A stretch of DNA of 64,000 nt from Ixodes scapularis. Taxonomy: Eukaryota; Arthropoda; Arachnida; Ixodida; Ixodidae. The notes beneath the pieces were generated by a model. That model saw only the letters and a program-made list of their open reading frames with translations. It ran no database searches and was not told the origin of the DNA. Where the stretch lies: the NCBI RefSeq assembly GCF_016920785.2, contig NW_024609837.1:52752671-52816670 (forward strand). Direction: 5' to 3'. The translations under genes were made by a program, and so were the position numbers. Shown here in pieces: positions 54,845-64,000 of the stretch (within the stretch, counting starts at the first letter, position 1; each line of letters begins with the position of its first letter).

Positions 54845-54999
54845 CTAAATATAATTATATAAGGTACAACATTCAGTAAATACACAGCTTGATCAAATTT
54901 ATTCTCAGCTTTTCGAAAAAAAAAAGTCGCTTCACTGGAAAAACGAAGAAAAATGCTGAGCGTGTGCTCTGTTCGTTTTTTTATTACATCAATTGTCAT

Positions 55000-55935
55000 G
55001 TATTAAACCAAAAAAGATTGTACTGGTGGGCACCGCAGCTAAGATTATACAATATATTCTGCCCGCCTTTAGCCGCACCAGCCATTAACTCGCGCGACAT
55101 CTGTAATATTTTGTGTGAACGACGTACGACAACTGAAGTACAATAAAAATATTTACGCATGGATACGGAACTTCTCGATAATGCGCTTACAGACTAACAA
55201 GATAAGCTGGACTTCACCGAGGTATGATAGCTATTCAGCCTGTGTTATTCATCTAAAGCATGTTATTAGGTTCTAGCACTTCTTAAAAATATTGTGAGAG
55301 CAGGTGCACGTAGAAAAGATTATATTGTTTATATTTTGACATCAGAACATTAACTAAAGTTGTTGCAAGAGTCACCTTCTTGGTTTCCCTCAATTGTGAA
55401 TGGTAAGTATGTTGTTTCTGCACCTATCCACGTATCGTCACACAACAGTCAACGTACAAAGGGTCATGACGTAGAATACCCGAGAATGGGGTAAAATCTG
55501 GAAAACTAAGTCGAAGAAAAAGACATCTTTTACCACAGTCTCTGGTATTCTACATCATGATCAACGTCCACCAGCTAGCTTGCGCACTCAATGTTGTTTC
55601 AGTACAAAGGGTGCTAAAGTCGTTTGGGAAAATATTAAGTTTTTCAGTGTTCAGAATCAGTGAAAACCAGTCCAATAAGCGTCAGGGTGCCAACGAGCTC
55701 GCGTATAATAAACATGATTCAAAAACCCCCAGACTGGAGGTAACAGTCAAAGGTCTCAAACAAAGCTGAAATATTATTTTCCAGAACCTGGTTAAATAGG
55801 GAAAAAACGCACGAAAAGGGGAAAAAGAACCCAAGAACACCTCTTTCCACAAATGTACAATCCAACCAGTTAATCGGACAATGACGGCCTCCGCGACATC
55901 TTCCTCCTTTCTTATTTTTAAACAATGTCCCCCAC

Positions 55936-55966
<31 letters not shown>

Positions 55967-56140
55967 AGCTTCACCTTTCGTAAAGTTGTAGAAACTTCAA
56001 GGGCACAACTTTTCAAAGCCTAAGATATCTTCTGCCCACCGAGCTGTGTTTGAGACGTTCCCCTTCTCTTCCTTGTCGTCGTCTGTCAATACCTCAGTCT
56101 CGGGTTTTTTTACTAAAATGTTTGAAATACACCAGCTCAC
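55000..56140. other. Non-coding stretch
   Basis: It contains a C homopolymer followed by an A run (about 55,937-55,968). A short minus-strand open segment at about 55,360-55,440 (CDDTWIGAETTYLPFTIEGN) lacks an acceptor and was not called. Confidence 0.5.
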
Positions 56141-56148
56141 TTGCGCCC

Positions 56149-56640
56149 TTACGTTCTGCCAAGAAACCACCGAAGTTCGTGGTCCAAACCATACGAAGGC
56201 TTATTGACAGCGTTTCCGTGACTTAGTATTGTGAGTGATTCCTTTATCAAACGTTTGTGGTCATCTTTCTCCCGTTCTTCTAGCGATGTCGAATTCCACA
56301 ACAGCATACAATTGTTACATTCGGCCAGATGTTTTGAAACGTTAGGTTGCGGGTCCTTTATCTTTATACAGTGCTTATGTTCCGTCAACCGTTCATTTCT
56401 ACAACGCTTAGTTTGGCCGATATAGCAAAGGCCACACAAAAAGGGTATCTCAGATATGACACCTGGCACATCATCCAGATCCTTTTCTTTGTGTGAAGCA
56501 TCCAAGCATCCAGAACAGAACGTTCTGGATGCTTGATAAGCCTGTTGAGATAACTACTGAGTCTGGTCGTTTGTTGTTCAGGTCGCAATGATCAAAGCTT
56601 GGCAGTTTGAACTTGTTTGACGAAAGTGCAGGAAGGCCGG
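56149..56640 (-). pseudogene. Penelope-like element, GIY-YIG nuclease fragment
   Basis: The minus strand encodes EIPFLCGLCYIGQTKRCRNE followed by RLTEHK, then VSKHLAECNNC and a C-terminal helical part (EKDDHKRLIKESLTIL), the GIY-YIG nuclease of Penelope elements with its Cys/His insert. The upstream RT junction is frame-broken near 56,505, where a short palindrome (CATCCAGAACAGAACGTTCTGGATG) disrupts the reading. A different subfamily from the copy at 24.4-25.6 kb. Confidence 0.85.
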
Positions 56641-58135
56641 GGATCTGCGCGTCCTGTCGCCTCAGGTTCTAAAACGCGTTGACCTCACTGGTGGTGTGCC
56701 CTTTGGATTATTGTAGCATGCGACCATGCTGATGACGTGGCGCGCGTGAATCCGCCCTGGCTAGAATTCCGTGAGCTCTGGCCTAGCGGTATCTTCACAC
56801 GAAAACCTTTTTGCTTAAAAAAAATACCTCCGACTTGTATAACAATACCAACAATTTATAAGTAGACGTTTCTTCTCCTAAACGGGAGACATCATCAGTG
56901 CAGCCTGAGAACAACCCGACTAGCTTTTTTGCATATGCCTCGTCTTTCGAAGCCGTCCTTGTGCAATGTCGTGTCGTCGAATGACGTTTCATCGTAATAT
57001 TAATTAGTCAACATGCGACGTTGGCAACCATGCCACGGTGCGAGCATGCCGCCAAGTTCTTGGAGACGATTTAAAGGAGCAGTCAACGCCCAGTGATGAA
57101 ACCGCGGCGCGGCGAAAGCGTGTCGCGAAGGCGTTGTTTTAGAATATAAGAAAGAAGTCATGAAACCAGCATATATATTCAAAATTCATTCGTATCTCGC
57201 AAGCATCTCAGGCCCTTAAAACAGTTCTGACATATGAGCAGCAGACTGTTCATTCACAGATATAAACGAATAAAAATCAGTGGCTCTTCGATTAAAATGG
57301 ATGGCGTTGTGATAATATTGGTAACAACTTTGATTAAATTAATTTGTGCTCGGGTTAAATAGATGACTACATAAATTAAATGGCAGTATAGCTGGTTAAC
57401 TTCAGGGGCGCTCGGATGATAAAAGTTATTTGGATAATTTTGAGCGGGAAAAGCTAAAAACGAAATGACGTCCGCTGTCTATGCCGAAAGGTCGTGCTCC
57501 GAGATGCTCTTTAGCACGCTCTAGAGCAAAACAAAAAAAGACAACGAAACGTGGCGAGTAAAATGTTGCTTATTACAACATTCTTCTTGTTGTGCTTGCG
57601 CCTTGAAGCATGACTTAACGACAAGTTGACTTTTTGGGGCATTTATACTCTGACATGCAATGAAAACTAATGAAAGATTTCAGAGGAGTGGAAAAGCTAG
57701 AAAGGTATTGACTTTTAACCTTTTAGCAGAATAGTTACTCTTACCCTAGTTTATGCAGTGCAAACGGGTTAGAATTAAATATAAGCTTGCGCTACAAATG
57801 CATTTTTTACTGCTCCAAAAGGAACTTCTGGTTTTGACTAAAGGTGCTTTAAAACGATTCAATCCAATCGTACCACTAAAAACTTTACCACAAAATATTG
57901 ATCAAGGCCACCAGAAAGGGAAGATTTTAAGCTTGAAAAAATTATATCTTAAACATGATTACGCGGATTCGTGAGGTTGACTACAACTTCCACGAAAAAC
58001 GTTACCGTAGTAAAAGCTCGAACTAGTTCAGTTTATGGTATGGACTCGGTCTGACTTAGAGTGGTGTTTGAGTTCTGAGGTATAGTGGTCACAATATATA
58101 TTCTATGTCCCTACTCATTGGCATTAACCTACTTC
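56641..58135. other. Non-coding stretch
   Basis: It may include more Penelope sequence near 56,860-56,950 (AACGGGAGACATCATCAGTG). A 73-codon plus-strand ORF at 57,753 is unrecognised. Confidence 0.45.
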
Positions 58136-58139
58136 AAGA

Positions 58140-59930
58140 CGATTGACAATGGCCTACTTCAAAATCCGTGACCTGAACACGTTAGACCATGCGCCAATAA
58201 ACCCGATCGATATTTTATATCCCGGCATAGTGAAAGCAATTGAAAACAAAAAATCTAGCGCTTGTGACGGGTTTGGTAAACTCAAAGATTCTGAAAATAC
58301 AGAACATAGAGTAGCGCATTACTTGCCCAATTTCTTTAAACAATCATTAAATTCGGGAAGGCTACCGGACGACCGTTAAATAGAAAAAAATACGGCCCAT
58401 TCAAAAAACAGGAGACCAAAACCAAATAGCAAACTATCGCCCTATATCAATCACCACTGTTCCTTACAAGCTTTTCGAGCATATCATATATTCAAACGTA
58501 ATTTACTACTCGGAATATAATAACTTGCTATGCTCGAACCAGCATAAGTTCCGCGAAACGTTTCTTACTTTTTTTTTGTGAAACCCAGTTGTTACATTTT
58601 ACTCCTGACCTTTTTTCTGACCTAGATAACAAACTCCAAACTGACACCATATTCATCGAATTCTCAAAAGCATTTGATAAGGTACCTCATCAATGCCTTA
58701 ATAAAAATCTACCTTCCCTTAAACTTTCTCCGTACATAACAGAGAGGATCTGAGAGTTCCTCAGGAATTGCACGCATTATACAGTCACCAATAGCAAAAT
58801 ATCATGCAGGTCCTTTGCCACCTCAGGTGTCGCACAGGGAACCGTTCTAGGCCCATTAATATTCTTAACATAGATCAACGACTTAACAAAACTTCTGTCA
58901 TCCTCTGTGCGTCTCTTCGTAGGCGACTACGTCATTTACAGAGCGATAAAAATACCAGATGACCATGAAACACTTCGAGATGACCTCGCTATATCTGAAC
59001 CATGGTGTAACAATTGACAGATGAGCTTAAACATGGAAAAGTGTGAGTTACTAACATTCACGCGTCGTACCACCTTGTCTAATTTTTCTTACCAACGTTA
59101 CAACAGTACCTAAATCTTACAACATTGGTCACTGCACAATATACAAGTACCTAGGACTTCGCCTCACCAGCAATCTTGCATGAACAACCACGTTAAGGAA
59201 GTTGTCTTAGAAGCTAACTGCACACTTTGATACTTTAAACGTAACCTCAGACTCTGTGCGCCCGAAATCTGAAGGCTAGCTTAGACAACCCTGGTTCAGT
59301 CCCAAGTAAAATGCGCATGATCGATTTGGTCACCATTTCTAAATTATTTCATTGACGAACTACAAAAAATTAAAAACAGAGCACCAAGAAACATTCACTC
59401 CGACTACTCTACATATACCAGAGTCAGTTCACTTCGTAATCGGGCTGGTATATAAACACTTTCTTTTCGTCGAAGGATTTTCCGACTTGCCCTTCCTCAT
59501 AAAATATATTATAACAATCCGCCGATAAAAATGGCCTTTCTCTGCTCCCCAGATCGAATTTCCGCTAGGGTTGACAATGTGTGTAAAATCAAATTCATCC
59601 ACACTTCACACTAGTTTTTCGCAAATTTAATGCTACCTTTTGCTTTTGACGGTTTGAATTCATTACCCAACGACATTGTACTAGAAATTAACACCTCTAA
59701 GTTTTGTGAACTTCTCAGCGTTTTGTTAGATCAAATAAACGAATTATAAAAATTTACAGTTATTTGTTAACTTGTTATCGCCATTTTACATGTGTACCAT
59801 GTTTTTATTTCTTTTTCTTGTCATCTTGTGACTTTCACTTTTGTGTTTAAACAGTGTCGTCTAAACAGCGCAGAACCCGGCAACGGGTCATCAAGGAAAA
59901 TAAATCGAATAAATAAAATGATATTAAAGA
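58140..59930 (+). pseudogene. CR1-like LINE ORF2, degraded, with 3' tail
   Basis: Frame-broken reading gives ANYRPISITTVPYKLFEHII, TIFIEFSKAFDKVPHQCL, SGVAQGTVLGPLIFL with INDLTKLL (RT palm motifs), SLNMEKCELLTFTRR, YKYLGLRLTSN and the C-terminal segment AFDGLNSLPNDIVLEIN. The catalytic YADD box is replaced by FVGDYV. The 3' end is AATAAATCGAATAAATAAAA (about 59,899-59,918). It is truncated at the 5' end before RT. Confidence 0.85.
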
Positions 59931-62205
59931 GATGCTGGAATTTTCGTGGTTTTTGATGTCGGGGGATTCACTGTCGGGGGACATCGGGGGATACAGGGGA
60001 TTCATTATCAGAGCATGTAAGAGACTAATACAAAAGAATATGTTTGCAATACTTGGACAAGTACGAAATAAATAAATAAAAAATAAGTAAAAATAAAAAC
60101 TTTAGGTTTATTCAGATAAACGTCTTTAGCTAGTGTTCCACTGGATAATGACGAGAAAGTTAAGAGTTTATGCGTTTTTCTGTAACTAAACCCATCTTTA
60201 AGAACTTTTGAATTTTAAGAAGTGGCAGGAGAGTTTAGCACAATAGTTTGTTGCAACACAAGAAACGCGGGAAGAGCTCCTTCTCGAAAGCCCTCCACTA
60301 TTTCCAATTAACCGGAGCGAACTCTGGAGAGGAGACAAGTGGAAAGGGACATACTACTGATCATGGTGAGCAGAGAGCTTTGAGCCGCTTTATTAGCCTG
60401 TGAAAGAGTAGAATTTAGATTTTCGGTAATTTATCTATTCCACTTTTTTATCAACACTACTTATCCCCACAGCCAAGACGCCTTTTTTGTTCAATAATTA
60501 TGATTGATTTTTTTCCCAGTCTATTTTCGAAGGTAAGCTGTAAGTGGATAACAAATCATTCTATCTAGTCAGGTGGTACTGTTCATATTGGTACTACATG
60601 TGAAGAAGTTTGAGACAATAAGCAATTGGCTTGTCTTCAAAATGTGTTCACTGCCATGGTTTAATACAACCATGACCCAAGAATGTATATTTCACATTTC
60701 GTCTAGTATTTATAAGTTTAGAATAACATTTCCTCTTGGTATGTGCTCATATTCCAGGTAACCATCGAAGTTCCTTGCGAAAAAGATATGGCGTCCGCAC
60801 CATGAGGAACTTAGGCTTCACCAGATATGTGTGCATATATGTGTGACACAGCAGAAGCATTCAAATGCCGTCATGAAATGGCACATTTGCAGAAGTGAAC
60901 TTGCGAAATTTGTCCAATAATACAGCGAGTCCCATAAAAACCGTTACAATGTTTTTTTTCACTGCAAAAGCTAAAAAAATCTATGCATTGGTAAACGCAG
61001 TCTTCAGTCAAATTTAGGGCTAGCAGTCGGGACAAAATGCCAATGTTCCAGAACTTCCCACTTTATTAGAATGCTATAACTTTCAACATTCTAATAAGAT
61101 GTTAAGCTCTAACATGCTTTTCAGTTATAAAATCACTAATAACAATATTTTCATAAATAAAATCGCGTATAACTTATGAGTGATTTGCAAAATGTTTCAG
61201 GGGAGAAGTAAGGCCCGTTCCTTTAAGCTCATGCCATTTATCTCCCAGTATTGGTGGGCAGCCCTTTCTCTACAATAAAAACATTCCAAATATCACTTAA
61301 AAGGTTTGAAATGAAAAACGACAAACCCTGAAACTTTTTTCATTTGGTATAGACTGCTTGTGCTAAATTTGGGTGCAGATTGAGCGTTCGGCAATGCATA
61401 GTGTATTTTCGCAGTAACAAAAATCATATTTAAGGGGACACGTTGTACAAAAAGGTGAGTGTGCAGTCGAATATAAAAATACATATGTATTTTCCTCGTT
61501 TCCATCAGAGTGCGTGGTGTTTTTGAACATAATGGCACACCTCTCTTAGCTAGCAGCAAACAGCACTTGTACTATCATAGTGGTGTAAAGGACACAAGCA
61601 TGCTGCCTTTGTTTCCACAACATGTCCCGTACTGAGGAATTATTGTTGGTAGGAACAAGGGTTAGCTGGGATGGGTACGGTATTTAAACAATGTTTTAAC
61701 AGTACTGTGTCATGGAAATCGAAAGTGAAGGCATAGGCGCATTGTTGAGAGACTTATCGATTATGTAAGTTTCAGTAATTTGGTGTCCCAGCTGGCTACA
61801 GGTGAATCCGTTGCTCTACGTGAATTTTCTGTGTAATGATATCAGTAAATGTCGTTGATCTTTGAAATAGTGCTGAATGTCCGTGTTAGTCCTGCTTAAA
61901 TGCCTTACTCTTTCTTTGTGTATTTTCAACAACGCGCTCCGCGTATCTAGCTTCCAAACTTCACTTTTTTTTCTCAATATCTACGTCTATGCGGAGAGAA
62001 AGCCGTCTGTTTGTAGCACAGTATTTGCAGTGGCATTAGAACGACGCCGAGGTTTGATTGGCTTTGATTGAAAGTATAGTGGGTAGACCTGAATGCTAGA
62101 CGCCTTAAGGTCTATCCACCAAATTTTTCAATTAAGAGCTCGAAGTTCTGACATCATCTCAACGCCTGCAAAATGCAGATGAACGTGCGCTCCGCATATT
62201 GCTAC
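59931..62205. other. AT-rich non-coding stretch
   Basis: A short AATA-rich tract at 60,067-60,100. No coding or mobile element was recognised. Confidence 0.5.
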
Positions 62206-63479
62206 TTGTGACTACATTGTCGACAAACAGGCAGGCACGTGTCTCTATATAATAATACGTAATATGTAATACGTAAGTATGTAATAATACGTTTGTGCAA
62301 TCTCATAAATGCGACAATTCGATTCGAAGCGTTTTTTATGTTCTTGTTGGTAATTTGCTCCATACTATTTGGTAACTGCTGGTACAGTTCTTAGTAAAGA
62401 CGTGGAGGGATGGCTGGTTAGGACGTATGGTTTAGCTCGCCTGATTAGTTACTTTGCAGCCGGGGTTTCAATTTTGGTCCCCACGAGAGTGAGAGCGAAA
62501 TCTAATTTACTCGAACGGAGTGAACGCCAATAGCGTTTCTAGAAGGTTCGTCTGCTACTGAGTGACGTTCGCTGACAGAAATGAAACAAGAAAACGCCGT
62601 ACATCGTCGGTTAACAGACCGGAAGTAAAAGTTGATAGTCTGCTACAAACCGACCGCGGCGGTAAGTGAGATCGGAACGAGCCTGACATTGTAATCGTCT
62701 GCAAGTTGATATTAAAAGCCAATGACAACCCGCGCTATGTTTTATGATCTCAGTTGATCTGTTGATGTACACAAGCTGACGTCGACCGGTCAACGAAGAA
62801 GTACTGCAGACAACGACAGCGGAGGCCGCGCTACGTTTCTCGCAATCTGTGTGTTGGTGAAACGTTTTCTCCAAAATATTGTCCAATTGTGAACTCGTTA
62901 ACATGAAAAAAAAACTCGAATTGGTTGATTACGCGCAAGATGTGGCGCCAGGTCAAATCAGTTGCCGAGAACGTTCTCGCTTCCAGCTTGACTTAGATCA
63001 GACTCCAGGGCGTAGAACCGAATTTCCATTTGTTCGGATAGGGTTTCAGGCTGTTGGTTCAGCTCTGGTGAGAGACGATAGTGGCTCAAATTAATTAAAA
63101 CAACTGAAGTTTAAATATTTTCTTCGTAGTGGATAACGCCATGTTTATTTAATTTAATTTGCATTTTTACACCAAGGAAGTAATTTATTAAAAAAACTGC
63201 TGCCAGAAGGCTGAGTTTTAGATTTAGTTTTAGTGGTGATCAGAACTGTAACTGTGAAGAAAGCGTCATACTAACTGTTCAAATTAGGTTGCGTTTTTAA
63301 TATAAAGTGCGTCATATGGTACATCAAGTGACGGAACGCCAGCTTCGTCGTCATCGGCATTAAGACATAACGTGTGCAAAATGCGTTTTTTTCTAGATGT
63401 AACCGAAAGTTTACGTGTGTCCTTTTGATTCAGTTATTTAAGCGACTATGTGACGATTAAAAAGCCGTTTATAACTCCC

Positions 63480-63834
63480 TGTAACGCCGAATTGGAGCGC
63501 AGCTCTTGAGGAGGAGGAGGGAAGGGTACTGGGGGGGGTAGACCCCTCCTCCTCCTCCTCCTCCCCTCATTCTTTAATATGCTCCAGGGGGGGTCACCTG
63601 ACCTCGGGGGAGGGGGGTCACGTGACCGTGGGGGTCACGTGGGGTCACCTTGGGGGTCACGTGACCTTGGGGTGACCTTGGGAGGGGTCACGTGATCTTG
63701 GGGGTCACATGACCTGGGGGGTCACGTGACCTTGGGTGACCTTGGGGGGTCACGTGACCTTGGTTACGCCGACGCAGACACCGACGCCGACGCCGCTCAA
63801 GCCGGAAACGAGCGCCTAAGAGCTGCGCTTTAAA
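63480..63834. mobile_element. MITE with AGCTCTT/AAGAGCT ends, copy 2
   Basis: The ends GCGCAGCTCTTGAGG and CCTAAGAGCTGCGC are inverted repeats. Its absence from the matching point of the paralogous segment (about 40,255) shows it as an insertion. It contains a GTCACGTGAC array and the tail GGTTACGCCGACGCAGACAC shared with copy 1. Confidence 0.82.
63590..63765. repeat. GTCACGTGAC minisatellite
   Basis: Exact GTCACGTGAC occurs at 63,617, 63,656, 63,721 and 63,749, with one-base variants between, in G-rich spacers. Confidence 0.9.
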
Positions 63835-64000
63835 CAGCGTATTGTTCTATCAGTTATTGTGTACGTGTGTGCAGCCTGATGCAAGCAAACAACAATTTCA
63901 AAAGCAGTGGCACTTGCTCGAGGATGTAAACCCTTGTTCGCAACTTTGTAGAAAGGTCGAGGGCGACAAAAGCTGCGTACATGTGAGATAATATATTTTA

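Larger units (their letters stand above)
62210..64000. repeat. Duplicated segment, copy 2 (continues past the window)
   Basis: Matches 38,062-40,450 block by block in the same orientation. It lacks the roughly 620-base insert of copy 1 and carries a MITE at 63,480-63,834 that copy 1 lacks. It reaches the window end inside the match. Confidence 0.85.

Noticed and set aside
55360..55445. Minus-strand open segment reading CDDTWIGAETTYLPFTIEGN and ending DSCNNFS
   Set aside because: A stop lies just upstream and no AG acceptor is available, so it cannot be an exon as it stands.

Overview
This is eukaryotic nuclear DNA with no prokaryotic gene organisation. It is AT-rich and dominated by transposable elements. 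The mix is Ty3/gypsy and BEL/Pao LTR elements, Penelope-like elements, CR1- and L1/Tx1-like LINEs, a tRNA-related SINE, hAT- and TTAA-type DNA transposons, many fold-back elements and long microsatellites. Together these suggest an arthropod, most likely a hard tick. That assignment is an inference from repeat content and was not checked against any database.

Left part, 1-7 kb: a Ty3/gypsy element on the minus strand is arranged in tandem with one shared 324-bp LTR (unit 4,582 bp). Each unit has an intact gag, a -1 frameshift signal (GGGAAAC), a protease stub and an RNase H-integrase fragment. The protease active site, the whole reverse transcriptase (RT) and the start of RNase H are deleted. 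The complete unit also has an unusual 398-aa third ORF just before the 3' LTR. The element abuts a (TA)n tract of about 140 bp.

7-42 kb: mostly non-coding, with nested repeats. These include a 42-bp perfect hairpin (8.65 kb), a 1-kb palindromic DNA transposon (13.97-15.01 kb), a SINE inside a BEL LTR (15.3 kb), a hAT-like element (16.2-17.2 kb), a decayed BEL/Pao gag-protease (18.2-20.4 kb), a GTA-rich low-complexity block (22.7-23.3 kb), a Penelope element (23.7-25.6 kb), a Ty3 pol relic (25.8-26.8 kb), a second hAT with target duplications (32.2-32.9 kb) and a TTAA-flanked 3.5-kb element carrying nested repeats (34.3-37.9 kb). Several short minus-strand open segments bounded by splice signals (9.4, 11.7, 22.4 and 29.4 kb) may be exons of one or more genes with long introns.

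42-52.5 kb: an L1/Tx1-like LINE (minus strand) is split by a young Ty3/gypsy element (plus strand, 44,304-49,348). Its 410-bp LTRs differ at 5 positions and its target duplication is ATAT. It has an intact gag, a GGGAAAC slippery heptamer directly before the gag stop with a well-placed hairpin or pseudoknot, and a pol that lacks RT by an in-frame deletion and carries one TAG stop in the integrase. A diverged solo LTR of the same family sits at 51,988-52,403, also flanked by ATAT. All three LTRs contain tRNA-type A and B boxes at identical spacing.

52.5-64 kb: the 3' end of a minus-strand gene, with two exons whose splice phases agree and a proline-rich C-terminus ending in a TAG stop and a poly(A) signal. 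It is followed by a large fold-back, a second Penelope remnant, a degraded CR1-like LINE (58.1-59.9 kb), and a diverged duplicate (62.2-64 kb) of the 38.1-40.5 kb segment. That duplicate carries an extra MITE with an array of GTCACGTGAC palindromes. No rRNA, true tRNA gene, CRISPR array or operon was seen.
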